Below are positions 50,496-59,795 of a DNA stretch of 64,000 bases, piece by piece. Below the pieces are notes generated by a model. It had not been told where the DNA came from, made no database searches, and was given only the letters and a program-made list of their open reading frames with translations. Position 1 is the first letter of the stretch, and each line of letters begins with the position of its first letter. Made by a program: the position numbers and the translations under genes. Source of the DNA: Terrimonas_A sp051954695 (GTDB lineage Bacteria > Bacteroidota > Bacteroidia > Chitinophagales > Chitinophagaceae); NCBI GenBank assembly GCA_051954695.1, contig JBQCHL010000035.1, positions 26,958 to 90,957 on the forward strand, in the 5' to 3' direction.

Positions 50496-51740
50496 ATGAA
50501 AAGAGTCGTCATTACCGGCACAGGTGCTTTAACGCCAGTCGGCAACAACAGCAAGGATTTCTGGGCATCTTTACTGAAAGGTGTAAGCGGGGCCGCTCCC
50601 ATCACTAAATTTGATACCAGTAAATTCAAAACAAAGTTTGCCTGCGAGTTAAAGGATTTCGATCCGCTCAATTTTATCGAAAAAGCGGAGGCCCGGAGAT
50701 ATGATCTGTTCACCCAATATGCCCTTATTGCTGTAGAAGAAGCCCGTAAGGATGCAAATATTGATTTTGAAAAACTGGACCGCAACCGTATCGGTGTTAT
50801 TTGGGGTTCGGGAAATGGTGGCATCAACACCTTTCAGCAGCAGGTGATGGAATGTGCACAGGGCGATGGCACTCCCAGGTTCAACCCCTTTTTTATCCCA
50901 AAAATGATCGCTGATATTGCTTCAGGTGTTATTTCCATAAAATATGGTTTACGCGGTATCAATTTCACTACCATGTCTGCCTGCGCCACTTCCAACACAG
51001 CCATCATCGATGCCATGAATTATATCCGCTGGAATAAAGCTGATATGATCATTACCGGCGGGTCTGAAGCGCCGATCACAGAAAGTGCTGTCGGTGGCTT
51101 TAATGCAGCCAAAGCATTATCGACCCGCAACGATTCACCTTCTACAGCTTCCCGTCCATTTGATATAGACCGCGATGGTTTTGTAATGGGCGAAGGCGCC
51201 GGTGCGCTGATACTGGAAAGCCTGGAACATGCTCTACAACGCAATGCTCCTATACTTGCTGAAGTTGTTGGTGGAGGCATGGCGGCCGATGCCTATCATT
51301 TAACCGGCACCCATCCCGAAGGCGAAGGCGCTTATCTAGGCATGCTGGCTGCTTTGGATGATGCAGGGTTGCAACCTTCGGACATCGATTACCTGAATGC
51401 GCATGCCACTTCCACCCATGCGGGGGATAACAGCGAACTTATAGCAGCCCGGCGTGTTTTCGGAACAGGGAAAGGCTTTCATATCAGCGCCACCAAATCA
51501 ATGACAGGTCATTTGCTTGGTGCGGCCGGCGTTATAGAATCCATTGCTGCAGTAAAAGCTGTGCAGGAAAACAAAATCCCGCCAACCATCAATGTGCAGA
51601 CAGTGGAGCCTGAATTTGATGGCTTATTTGACCTGACCCTTGACCGGGCTGTGGAAAAACAAATAAATCATGCCATGAACAATACTTTTGGCTTCGGCGG
51701 GCATATTGCAACGACAATTTTCAAGAAATATTCCCAATAA
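50496..51740 (+). CDS. fabF: Beta-ketoacyl-ACP synthase II
   Basis: 414 residues starting MKRVVITGTGALTPVG. Catalytic triad: Cys163 in MSACATSN, His in NAHATSTHAGD and His in KSMTGHLLGAAG, plus the Lys of the ATKSM segment. The closing NNTFGFGGHIATTIF is characteristic. It elongates acyl-ACP in fatty-acid synthesis. It is divergent from the TetR gene (157 bp) and is not in a fab cluster, so it may be an additional FabF rather than the main one. Confidence 0.95.
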   Translation: MKRVVITGTGALTPVGNNSKDFWASLLKGVSGAAPITKFDTSKFKTKFACELKDFDPLNFIEKAEARRYDLFTQYALIAVEEARKDANIDFEKLDRNRIGVIWGSGNGGINTFQQQVMECAQGDGTPRFNPFFIPKMIADIASGVISIKYGLRGINFTTMSACATSNTAIIDAMNYIRWNKADMIITGGSEAPITESAVGGFNAAKALSTRNDSPSTASRPFDIDRDGFVMGEGAGALILESLEHALQRNAPILAEVVGGGMAADAYHLTGTHPEGEGAYLGMLAALDDAGLQPSDIDYLNAHATSTHAGDNSELIAARRVFGTGKGFHISATKSMTGHLLGAAGVIESIAAVKAVQENKIPPTINVQTVEPEFDGLFDLTLDRAVEKQINHAMNNTFGFGGHIATTIFKKYSQ

Positions 51741-51829
51741 AAGGTTTGCAGTTTTTTAAATAACTTCGCGACTCATTTATGCACTAACCGCCGATGCGGA
51801 AAGAGCATTCATTAAAACAATCAACAAAT

Positions 51830-53233
51830 ATGGCATACGATGTAGTTGTTCTCGGTAGTGGCCCCGGCGGTTATGTGGCGGCTATCCGGGCTTCCCAATT
51901 AGGATTTAAGACAGCAATCATTGAAAAAGAAAGCCTCGGCGGTATCTGCCTTAACTGGGGTTGCATCCCCACAAAAGCCCTGCTGAAAAGCGCCCAGGTG
52001 GTAAATGATATCAAACATGCCGAATCTTATGGCATTGAAGCAACAGGCACCCCAAAATTCGACGCTATCATTAAACGCAGCCGTGGTGTTGCCGACAAAA
52101 TGAGCAAAGGCGTGCAATTCCTGATGAAGAAGAACAAGATCGACGTGATCATGGGCTTTGGTAAACTCGTAGCCAAAGGTAAACTGGAAGTGACCGATAA
52201 AGATGGCAAGAAACAAACAGTAGAAGCTAAAAATATCATTATCGCAACCGGCGGACGCAGCCGTGAACTGCCCAGCCTCAAACAGGACGGCAAAAAGATC
52301 ATCGGCTACCGCGAAGGTATGGTGCTGCCAACTCAGCCTAAAAGCATGATCGTAGTAGGCAGTGGCGCTATCGGTGTTGAGTTCGGATATTTCTACAACA
52401 GCATCGGCACTAAAGTAACCATCGTGGAATTCCTTCCCCGCATTGTACCTGTAGAAGATGAAGAGATCTCCAAAGAACTGGAGAAAAATTTCAAAAAACA
52501 GGGTATTGAAGTGCTGACCAGCAGTGAAGTAACTTCTGTTGACACATCCGGCAATGGTGTAAAAGCAAAAGTAAAAACAGCCAACGGAGAAGTTACCCTG
52601 GAAGCAGATATCGTATTAAGTGCAGTAGGCGTTTCAGCCAATATCGAAGGTATCGGACTGGAAGAGTTGGGCATTAAAACAGATAAAGGCCGCATCACAG
52701 TAGATAAATATTATCAAACCAGCGTTCCAGGCATTTATGCCATCGGCGACTGCGTGCCTGGCCAGGCCCTGGCACACGTAGCATCCAAAGAAGGTATCAT
52801 TTGCGTGGAAGCGATTGGCTATGCTGAAAAGAAATACAATCATCAGCCTGAGCCTATCGACTACAACAATGTTCCGGGTTGTACTTATTGCTATCCTGAG
52901 ATCGCTTCTGTAGGTTTCACAGAAAAACAAGCGAAAGACGCCGGATACGAGATCAAAGTTGGTAAGTTCCCTCTCAGCGCATCCGGTAAGGCATCTGCTG
53001 CCGGCCATGCAGAAGGATTTATCAAAGTGATCTTTGATGCGAAATACGGCGAATGGCTGGGCACTCATGCGATTGGCTACAATGTAACAGAGATCATCGC
53101 TCAAACTGTTACAGCCCGCAAGCTGGAAACCACTTACCACGAAGTGCTGAACAGCATTCACCCCCACCCTACCATCAGCGAAAGCGTGAAAGACGCGATC
53201 GAAGTAGCGTATGGCGAAGCGATACACTTATAA
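51830..53233 (+). CDS. lpdA: Dihydrolipoyl dehydrogenase
   Basis: 467 residues from the ATG at 51830 (MAYDVVVLGSGPGG); the upstream in-frame ATG adds a 12-residue extension with no counterpart. FAD fingerprint GSGPGGYVAAIRA, the redox-active disulfide GGICLNWGCIPT (C40, C45), NAD fingerprint VVGSGAIGVEFG, FAD-contacting YAIGDC and the interface His-Glu pair in NSIHPHPTISE. It re-oxidises lipoyl groups of 2-oxo-acid dehydrogenase complexes. It stands alone and ends at a clear terminator. Confidence 0.97.
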   Translation: MAYDVVVLGSGPGGYVAAIRASQLGFKTAIIEKESLGGICLNWGCIPTKALLKSAQVVNDIKHAESYGIEATGTPKFDAIIKRSRGVADKMSKGVQFLMKKNKIDVIMGFGKLVAKGKLEVTDKDGKKQTVEAKNIIIATGGRSRELPSLKQDGKKIIGYREGMVLPTQPKSMIVVGSGAIGVEFGYFYNSIGTKVTIVEFLPRIVPVEDEEISKELEKNFKKQGIEVLTSSEVTSVDTSGNGVKAKVKTANGEVTLEADIVLSAVGVSANIEGIGLEELGIKTDKGRITVDKYYQTSVPGIYAIGDCVPGQALAHVASKEGIICVEAIGYAEKKYNHQPEPIDYNNVPGCTYCYPEIASVGFTEKQAKDAGYEIKVGKFPLSASGKASAAGHAEGFIKVIFDAKYGEWLGTHAIGYNVTEIIAQTVTARKLETTYHEVLNSIHPHPTISESVKDAIEVAYGEAIHL

Positions 53234-53267
53234 AAGATATATCCACTTCAACCAGTTTGATATATAG

Positions 53268-53297
53268 CAAAAGACCACGGGCAACTGTGGTCTTTTG
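53268..53297 (+). terminator. Intrinsic terminator of lpdA
   Basis: Perfect 11-bp arms CAAAAGACCAC / GTGGTCTTTTG (53268-53278 and 53287-53297) with an 8-nt loop, 35 nt after the lpdA stop. The right arm itself supplies the TTTT run, followed by TATTTG. Confidence 0.85.
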
Positions 53298-53362
53298 TAT
53301 TTGAAGAAAGTTGTATTGGCAAAGTAATTGATCATTGAATATTCAATATATTGCGGCCGCTT

Positions 53363-54019
53363 ATGAGACCGACCGAAGATTCATACCGTTTTCAGGGCTT
53401 ACGCAAAAAACTGGTAGATACAGTTGCCTCCAAAGGCATCAGCAACGAAAAAGTATTACAGGCCATTGGTAAAATTCCCCGCCATTTTTTTCTGGATTCT
53501 GCATTTGGTGAAGAAGCGTATGCAGATAAAGCTTTCCCCATTGGCGAAGGGCAAACAATTTCGCAACCTTACACCGTTGCTTATCAAACACAGTTGCTGG
53601 AAATAGAACCGTTCAATAAAGTGCTGGAGATCGGCACAGGTAGTGCTTACCAGGCTGTGGTGCTGGCAGAAATGGGCGCACAGGTGTACACCATCGAAAG
53701 ACAGAAGAAACTGTTTGAACTCAACAAGAACTTCCCTCTCTTAAAAAAATATCCTACCATCAAATTCTTTTATGGCGATGGATATGAAGGGCTGCCAACT
53801 TATGCACCCTTCGACAGGGTCATTATTACAGCTGCAGCACCGGAAATTCCTGAAAAATTAATCGCTCAGTTAAAACCCGGAGGCATGATGGTCATTCCTG
53901 TTGGTGCAGGTGATGTGCAGCGTATGATGCGTATTACCAAACAGGCTAATGGTGCATTGAAAGAAGAAGTATTTGATAACTTTTCTTTTGTGCCTATGCT
54001 GGGTGGCAAGAACAGCTAA
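53363..54019 (+). CDS. pcm: Protein-L-isoaspartate O-methyltransferase
   Basis: 218 residues from the ATG at 53363 (MRPTEDSYRFQGL); a TTG four codons upstream is not needed. Motifs: GIPRHFFLD-like KIPRHFFLDSAFGEEAYADKA, GEGQTISQPYTVAYQTQLL (cap over the SAM site), VLEIGTGSAYQAVVLAEMG (motif I) and IITAAAPEIPEKLIAQLKPGGMMVIPVG. It methylates isoaspartyl residues to start repair of damaged proteins, in the cytoplasm. Confidence 0.95.
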   Translation: MRPTEDSYRFQGLRKKLVDTVASKGISNEKVLQAIGKIPRHFFLDSAFGEEAYADKAFPIGEGQTISQPYTVAYQTQLLEIEPFNKVLEIGTGSAYQAVVLAEMGAQVYTIERQKKLFELNKNFPLLKKYPTIKFFYGDGYEGLPTYAPFDRVIITAAAPEIPEKLIAQLKPGGMMVIPVGAGDVQRMMRITKQANGALKEEVFDNFSFVPMLGGKNS

Positions 54020-54075
54020 CTACAACAACTATGTTTTAACAGGCACGGTCAGCAAAGGATTAATAATCGCCTGCA

Positions 54076-54468
54076 TTATGTCAGCGTTTCTTCATCGATC
54101 AGGAGTGCCCGCAACAGGTAAATGTATTGCGTCAGCTCATGAAGATTTCTGTGAGTCTCTTCCCAGGTCCCGGCATCCAGCCCGGCGTAAATATGGTTGA
54201 TCTTTTCATTGGCCATATCCAGCACCTTTACTGCATGCTCAACCTTCTTTTTTATTATCCTTTCGTCCCTGTCATGGGTTTGATAAGTCGTATAATTATT
54301 TACACCAATGCCGATGAATACGGATGCAAACCCGGATATGGCAATTTCGATCGCATTATCATTTGTCAGAAAAGTGCAGAAGATCACGACCGTTCCTATC
54401 AGGATAAAAATGAATACAGATGGGCGGGAGAACCCCTCCCAGAGCTTTTTCAACTGTTGACTAAGCAT
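54076..54468 (-). CDS. Small two-helix membrane protein of unknown function
   Basis: 130 residues. Two hydrophobic segments (about 17-36, SVFIFILIGTVVIFCTFL, and 43-58, IAISGFASVFIGIGVNN) are followed by a long amphipathic helical tail (RDERIIKKKVEHAVKVLDMANEKINHIYAGLD) that may form a coiled coil in the cytoplasm. No family is recognised. It converges with pcm. Confidence 0.6.
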   Translation of the reverse strand: MLSQQLKKLWEGFSRPSVFIFILIGTVVIFCTFLTNDNAIEIAISGFASVFIGIGVNNYTTYQTHDRDERIIKKKVEHAVKVLDMANEKINHIYAGLDAGTWEETHRNLHELTQYIYLLRALLIDEETLT

Positions 54469-54520
54469 GACTCACCCCTTAAGTGTTTTGAAAATATTTC
54501 ACTATGCAATGGTGAAATTA

Positions 54521-54541
54521 GTTCCCTGCGAAACAGGGAAC
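54521..54541. other. Hairpin downstream of the phosphohexomutase gene
   Basis: Perfect 8-bp arms GTTCCCTG / CAGGGAAC with loop CGAAA, and a weaker 6-bp repeat (TTTCAC / GTGAAA, 54497-54517) beside it. It is in the 156-bp gap after the phosphohexomutase gene; there is no T-run on the minus strand, so terminator function is uncertain. Confidence 0.4.
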
Positions 54542-54624
54542 CCGGGCAGTCGTTCAACAGGCAATTTTTGTCGGTGGAGTTTAGCCCTCCTTATTTCTCT
54601 GCAAATCACCCATGTCGCCTATCA

Positions 54625-56349
54625 TTATAATTTCATATCTGCAATAATAGCCCTGATCTTATCATCCAGCTGCTTATTCACTTTATCAAAGTCAGCAGCT
54701 TTTTCCAATTTCTCTTTCACACTGAAATAAAATTTGATCTTTGGTTCAGTTCCGCTCGGCCTGGCAGAAATGATACTTCCGTCGGCCAGTATGAATTGCA
54801 GCACATTTGATTTAGGCAGATCGATCTTCCAATCTTTTCCTGTTTGCAGGTTCTTACCCTTCTGCAACTCATAATCCAGCAGTTCCACTACGTCAGATTC
54901 ATTGATCACTTTGGGAGGATTAGCACGGTAGCTTTCCATCATGGCAGCGATCTGTTGCTGGCCATCCATTCCTTTTTTGGTGATGGAGATCAGGTCTTCT
55001 TTATAAAAACCGTATTGAACATACAGTTCCAGTAATTTTTCAAATAAAGTTTTGCCTTTCTCTTTTTCATAAGCTGCCATTTCACATAACAGGGCTACAG
55101 CACTTACGGCATCCTTATCACGGATCTTGTCGCCGATCATCAAACCGAAACTTTCTTCCCCGCCGATCACATAGTTCTCTTTTCCTTCCTTCAGCCGGAT
55201 CATTTCAGCGATCCATTTAAAACCGGTGAGCACGCGGTAGCAGGCCACATTGTTTCCTTTGGCCAACCCGTCTGCCATGCCCGTTGTCACGATCGTTGTA
55301 ATGATCATGTCATTGGGCTGGGCAATCCCTTTTGTTTTACGGGCTTCCAGCAGGTAGTTAAATGCCAGAACAGCGGTCTGGTTGCCATTCATCAGCACCC
55401 AGTTGCCATGATTATCCTTCACACCAATACCCACCCTGTCAGCATCGGGATCGGTCCCCAATAAAATATCCGCATCCAGCTCTTTGGCTTTTTTCAGGCC
55501 AATGCTCATGGTCTCCTTCTCTTCAGGATTCGGATAAACCACTGTAGGAAAATTGCCATCCGGTTCGCTCTGTTCCTTTACAATATTGACATTGGTGAAT
55601 CCGAATTGTTTCAGCACTTCCGGCACCAACTTAATACCCGTGCCATGGATCGGCGTATAAACGATCTTCAGGTCATGCTGCTTTGCGATCACTTCAGGAT
55701 AAACACTCAACCCCTTAACCATTTTAATATATGCTTCATCCATCTCTTTCCCGATCAGGGTGATATTGGCTTCACCACCTGTCCATTTTACATCATCAAC
55801 AGAAGCGATCTTTTCCACTTCTTTGATCACGTTCTTATCATGCGGTGGCACCAACTGCCCGCCATCTACCCAATAAGCTTTATATCCATTATATTCTTTA
55901 GGATTATGTGAAGCTGTGCAAACCACACCGCCTTTGCATTTAAGATGACGGATAGCGAAAGACAATTCCGGCGTGGGACGAAGGCTTTCAAACAGGAATA
56001 CTTTGATCCCGTTGGCACCAAAAACGTTTGCTGTTGTTTCTGCAAAAAAACGGCTGTTGTTCCGGCTATCATGTGCAATAGCTACCCGCACTTCTTCACC
56101 GGGGAAAGAAGCTTTCAGGTAATTGGCATATCCCTGTGTGGCCATGCCTACGGTATATTTGTTCATGCGGTTGGTGCCTACTCCCATGATACCGCGCAAT
56201 CCTCCTGTACCAAATTCCAGGTTGCGGTAAAATGAATCGGCCAGTTCTGTGATATTTCCCGCCTGCATTTTTCTGATCTCTTCTTTAGTATCGGCATCAA
56301 AATTTCCATTGAGCCAGGTATCTACTTTCTTCTGTATGGCACTGTCCAT
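54625..56349 (-). CDS. Phosphoglucomutase/phosphomannomutase family protein
   Basis: 574 residues, the long phosphohexomutase form. Catalytic serine loop VCTASHNPKEYNGYKAYW (about 140-156), metal-binding LGTDPDADRVGIGV, sugar-binding GGEESFGLMIGD, and phosphate-binding ARPSGTEPKIKFYFS in domain 4. It interconverts hexose 1- and 6-phosphates, feeding cell-wall and glycan precursors. Single gene, divergent from the DUF2279 gene (92 bp). Confidence 0.94.
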   Translation of the reverse strand: MDSAIQKKVDTWLNGNFDADTKEEIRKMQAGNITELADSFYRNLEFGTGGLRGIMGVGTNRMNKYTVGMATQGYANYLKASFPGEEVRVAIAHDSRNNSRFFAETTANVFGANGIKVFLFESLRPTPELSFAIRHLKCKGGVVCTASHNPKEYNGYKAYWVDGGQLVPPHDKNVIKEVEKIASVDDVKWTGGEANITLIGKEMDEAYIKMVKGLSVYPEVIAKQHDLKIVYTPIHGTGIKLVPEVLKQFGFTNVNIVKEQSEPDGNFPTVVYPNPEEKETMSIGLKKAKELDADILLGTDPDADRVGIGVKDNHGNWVLMNGNQTAVLAFNYLLEARKTKGIAQPNDMIITTIVTTGMADGLAKGNNVACYRVLTGFKWIAEMIRLKEGKENYVIGGEESFGLMIGDKIRDKDAVSAVALLCEMAAYEKEKGKTLFEKLLELYVQYGFYKEDLISITKKGMDGQQQIAAMMESYRANPPKVINESDVVELLDYELQKGKNLQTGKDWKIDLPKSNVLQFILADGSIISARPSGTEPKIKFYFSVKEKLEKAADFDKVNKQLDDKIRAIIADMKL

Positions 56350-56441
56350 TAGTAAAGGTTTAGAGTGAATGATTTGGGTTTGAAGTTATTGATTTTTAGT
56401 CTGAAAATCTAGTTCTCCGGAGGAAACGTATTTTTGAAGAT

Positions 56442-57473
56442 ATGAATTGCAAACTCCTGGGTTTACTGGCTTTGCTATGGTGTGGCAACCTTGCAGCGCA
56501 ACCAATCCAATCCGTTGAAGAAGACACTGCACAGGTGATCCGTCATTTTCCACAACCGGAACCTGAACAGTCAGTGCCATTCAGCCTGCTTACTTCTCCC
56601 CTGGCAGATTCAGTTCCTCTTTCTTTCAATAAGAAAAAACGCCTGGCCTGGGTAACGGCGGCCAATATCGCTTTCTACGGCGGCTCACTCATTGCATTGA
56701 ATGCAGCCTGGTATAAGGATTATCCCCGCACCAGCTTTCATACTTTCGACGATAGCAAAGAATGGTTGCAGGTAGATAAGGTAGGACATGCATGGACGGC
56801 TTATACAACAGGCAAATATTTATCAGAAATGTGGGAATGGGCCGGGCTTCCACGGCGCAAAGCCGTTTGGGTGGGCGGATTGAGCGGCGCCGCCTATCTC
56901 ACCGTCATCGAATTCCTGGATGCCCATTCCGCTGAATGGGGATGGAGCTGGAGCGATATGGGGGCAAATGTATTTGGATCGACGCTCTTTATGGGACAGG
57001 AATTCTTATGGAAGGAGCAACGGATCCAGTTCAAATTCTCTTTTCACCATAACAGCTATAGTGATCCTGTTCTTGAGCAGCGTGCTGGCAGTTTGTTTGG
57101 CAATCCCTGGTATGAACGGATGCTGAAAGACTACAATGCTCAAACCTATTGGTTCAGTGCCAATCTCCGTTCATTCTTCAAGAACAGTAAACTGCCACCC
57201 TGGCTCAATGTTGCCGTTGGTTATGGTGCAGATGGAATGTTTGGCGGGTTTGATAACAGTTGGCTGGACAAGAACGGGAATCTCGTAACCCGTTATGATA
57301 TTCCCCGCAAAAGACAGTTTTACCTGGCTCCTGATATTGACTTTACCAAAATAAAAACCAACAGCAGGTTTTTGCGTACCACATTTGCATTGCTGAATGC
57401 ATTCAAATGCCCGGCACCGGCATTGATGCTCGACAGTAAGGGAAAACTTAAAGCGTATGCTATCTATTTTTGA
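56442..57473 (+). CDS. DUF2279 exported protein
   Basis: 343 residues with signal peptide MNCKLLGLLALLWCGNLAAQ. Residues about 75-200 form the DUF2279 core: KKKRLAWVTAANIAFYGGSLIALNAAWYKDYPRTSFHTFDDSKEWLQVDKVGHAWTAYTTGKYLSEMWEWAG and WGWSWSDMGANVFGSTLFMGQEFLW. The rest is rich in aromatic residues and may be membrane-associated beta-structure. The family is of unknown function. It converges with the phosphoribosyltransferase gene (12 bp). Confidence 0.88.
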   Translation: MNCKLLGLLALLWCGNLAAQPIQSVEEDTAQVIRHFPQPEPEQSVPFSLLTSPLADSVPLSFNKKKRLAWVTAANIAFYGGSLIALNAAWYKDYPRTSFHTFDDSKEWLQVDKVGHAWTAYTTGKYLSEMWEWAGLPRRKAVWVGGLSGAAYLTVIEFLDAHSAEWGWSWSDMGANVFGSTLFMGQEFLWKEQRIQFKFSFHHNSYSDPVLEQRAGSLFGNPWYERMLKDYNAQTYWFSANLRSFFKNSKLPPWLNVAVGYGADGMFGGFDNSWLDKNGNLVTRYDIPRKRQFYLAPDIDFTKIKTNSRFLRTTFALLNAFKCPAPALMLDSKGKLKAYAIYF

Positions 57474-57485
57474 GCGGGGATCAAC

Positions 57486-57986
57486 TTATTCCAGGTAAGC
57501 ACCCAGTACTTTCTTTCCGTCTACTTCCACGAAAATATGTTCCTGCAGCGTAGTGGAAATGCTGACACCAACATAATCAGGCCTTACCGGGAAAGAATTA
57601 TGGCTTCTCTCTACCAGCACCAGCGTCTGTATTTTCCTGGGTTGATACTCCAGGAATGGCTTCAGGGCATATAAAAGAGTTTTGCCGCTGTTGGCTACAT
57701 CATCTACCATTATGATGACTTTCCCATTGAAGTCCATCTTATGATCAAGCGTGATCTCTTTGGGCTCGCGTTTATCAAGTGTAATGGACAGCAGCGTTGT
57801 TTTAATAGCAGGCGAAAGCTCACCGATGATCTCCTGGATACGCTTTGCCACTACACTTCCGCTTTCACGGACACCTGCAAACACCAGTTCTTTTTCGTCA
57901 GCATTATTTTCCAGGATTTCCAGGGCCATCCGGCGGAGTTTTTTTTCTGCCACTGCCTCGTCAAGTATATAATTCTTTGCAGCCAC
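57486..57986 (-). CDS. Phosphoribosyltransferase-domain protein
   Basis: 166 residues with a GTG start (MAAKNYILDEAV); no in-frame ATG lies near. The type I PRT signature is clear: KVIIMVDDVANSGKTLLYAL (PRPP-binding loop with the two acidic residues), with DKREPKEITLDHKMDF in the hood region. It resembles PyrR-like and hypoxanthine-type proteins without being assignable. It probably binds PRPP and may be regulatory. Convergent with the DUF2279 gene, divergent from the Fe-S gene. Confidence 0.85.
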   Translation of the reverse strand: MAAKNYILDEAVAEKKLRRMALEILENNADEKELVFAGVRESGSVVAKRIQEIIGELSPAIKTTLLSITLDKREPKEITLDHKMDFNGKVIIMVDDVANSGKTLLYALKPFLEYQPRKIQTLVLVERSHNSFPVRPDYVGVSISTTLQEHIFVEVDGKKVLGAYLE

Positions 57987-58002
57987 GTATTTATTTGTTT
58001 AC

Positions 58003-58041
58003 TGCCACGAAAAATTGCTGTAAACAGCATAATCTGTGGCA
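58003..58041. other. Nested inverted repeats between divergent genes
   Basis: Outer arms TGCCAC / GTGGCA (58003-58008, 58036-58041) enclose inner arms TGCTGT / ACAGCA (58016-58021, 58024-58029) with a 2-nt loop. This lies between the divergent phosphoribosyltransferase (GTG at 57986) and Fe-S genes (ATG at 58096), so an operator or a leader hairpin is plausible. Confidence 0.4.
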
Positions 58042-58095
58042 AAGAAGTTTAAAACTGTATTACAAGCCGTAAATTAGCACTTGTAATTGATTGCT

Positions 58096-59427
58096 ATGCA
58101 AATTGCACAACAAATTTTATTCGTTCTTATAAGCGGAGCGGCTATCTTCCTTTTCAGTAAAAATGCAAGACAGATCATCCGTAATATCCGGTTGGGCAGG
58201 GATGAGATCATCAATGATCAACCAGGCCGCCGCTGGCGGAATGTGTTGCTGCTTGCCCTGGGGCAAAAGAAAATGTTCCGTAATCCTTTAGTAGCAGTGC
58301 TTCATTTCTTTGTTTATGCCGGCTTCATCATCATTAATATAGAAGTGCTGGAAATTGTGCTGGATGGCATCTTCGGCACACACCGTTTGTTTGCTGCTCC
58401 ATTAGGAGGGTTTTATACATTTCTGATCAATGCATTTGAAACACTGGCTGTGCTGGTGATCATCGGCTGCGCCATATTCCTGATCCGGCGGAATGTCCTC
58501 AAACTTCGCCGCTTCATCAGCAAAGACCTGAATGGCTGGCCGCGCAGCGATGCCAATTATATCCTGATCACAGAGATCGTTCTTATGCTCCTGTTCCTCA
58601 CCCTGAATGCAAGTGATACGCTTTTACAGGCAAGAGGAGTGGAACATTATGCAGCCCATCCTACCGGTAATTTTATTTTTTCCCAATTCCTTCATCCATT
58701 GCTGAATGGTGTCGGCAATGAAGGATTACAGGGCATTGAAAGAGCTTGCTGGTGGTTGCATATCGTTGGCATTTTCGCTTTCCTGAACTATCTCCCCTAT
58801 TCAAAACATCTGCATATCATCCTTGCATTTCCCAATGCCTACTATGCGCGGTTGGAACCAATGGGGAAAATGGAAAATATGCCGGCTATCCAGAACGAAG
58901 TGCTGTATGCAATGCAACCTGAACTGGCACCAACCGGTGGAGAAGCAGAACCGCCCAAAAAATTCGGCGCAAAGGATATTGCTGATCTTAGCTGGAAGAA
59001 TATCCTGGATGCTTATAGCTGCACGGAATGTGGACGTTGCTCTGCTGCCTGCCCTGCCAATATCACCGGCAAAGCCCTATCTCCCAGGAAGATCATGATG
59101 GATACCCGCGACCGGACTGAAGCAGTCGGTAAGAATATTACCGGCAATAAAGGTGAATTCAAGGATGATGGGAAAACATTACTCCACGATTATATTACTG
59201 TAGAAGAATTAAGAGCCTGCACTACCTGCAATGCCTGCGTACAGGAATGTCCTGTAAGTATCAATCCGCTTGATATCATTTTACAATTGCGCCGTTACCT
59301 GGTGATGGAAGAAAGCAATTCACCGCAGGAATGGGCTGTTATGTTTGGCAATGTCGAAAACAATTTCGCTCCCTGGAAGTTCTCCCCGGACGAAAGGGAC
59401 AAATGGGCTACGGAGATGACAGACTGA
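58096..59427 (+). CDS. Membrane 4Fe-4S oxidoreductase subunit (HdrC-like)
   Basis: 443 residues from the ATG at 58096 (MQIAQQILFVLISGA). The N-terminal half has about five hydrophobic segments with likely heme-b histidines (VLHFFVYAGFIIINIEVL, ACWWLHIVGIFAFLNYLPYSKHLHIIL). Two cysteine-rich 4Fe-4S motifs follow: CTECGRCSAACPANI and CTTCNACVQECPV (about 305-390). This is the electron-input half of HdrCB/GlpC-type oxidoreductases. Its usual partner, a CCG-domain protein, is 3 kb downstream at 62490-63266. Electron donor unknown. Confidence 0.93.
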   Translation: MQIAQQILFVLISGAAIFLFSKNARQIIRNIRLGRDEIINDQPGRRWRNVLLLALGQKKMFRNPLVAVLHFFVYAGFIIINIEVLEIVLDGIFGTHRLFAAPLGGFYTFLINAFETLAVLVIIGCAIFLIRRNVLKLRRFISKDLNGWPRSDANYILITEIVLMLLFLTLNASDTLLQARGVEHYAAHPTGNFIFSQFLHPLLNGVGNEGLQGIERACWWLHIVGIFAFLNYLPYSKHLHIILAFPNAYYARLEPMGKMENMPAIQNEVLYAMQPELAPTGGEAEPPKKFGAKDIADLSWKNILDAYSCTECGRCSAACPANITGKALSPRKIMMDTRDRTEAVGKNITGNKGEFKDDGKTLLHDYITVEELRACTTCNACVQECPVSINPLDIILQLRRYLVMEESNSPQEWAVMFGNVENNFAPWKFSPDERDKWATEMTD

Positions 59428-59451
59428 TTTTTTCAATTTGAAGTAAACAAT

Positions 59452-59781
59452 ATGACCATTGATTCGTTTCCTTTTCAGATGCTGGCCTGGGATGATATTC
59501 CTGAGGAAGAACATGCCGGGGAAACCGGTATGGCCTACTGGCAGGTAAAACAAATGAACGGGATCAGGGTCAGAAAAGTAAGATACACGCCAGGATACAA
59601 AGCCGATCATTGGTGCAAAAAAGGACATGTGCTGCATTGTGTGGAAGGTGAAATGGATACAGAACTGGAAGATGGCCGTGTGTTTAAGCTGCAAAAAGGA
59701 ATGACCTATCTCGTGGGCGACAACAATGAAGCGCATCGCAGCAGCACTGCAGCCGGTTGTCAATTATTTATTGTCGATTGA
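59452..59781 (+). CDS. DHCW-motif cupin protein
   Basis: 109 residues, a single cupin barrel: MLAWDDIPEEEHAGETGMAYWQVKQMNGIRVRKVRYTPGYKADHWCKKGHVLHCVEGEMDTELEDGRVFKLQKGMTY is summarised by its conserved DHWCKKGH motif at about 47-54 and the VEGE strand. The His/Cys of DHWCKKGH and the GDNNEAHR His may bind a metal. No substrate is known. It lies 24 bp after the Fe-S gene and 14 bp before ygiD, so it is probably co-transcribed with both. Confidence 0.88.
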   Translation: MTIDSFPFQMLAWDDIPEEEHAGETGMAYWQVKQMNGIRVRKVRYTPGYKADHWCKKGHVLHCVEGEMDTELEDGRVFKLQKGMTYLVGDNNEAHRSSTAAGCQLFIVD

Positions 59782-59795
59782 AGTTGAATGATCTT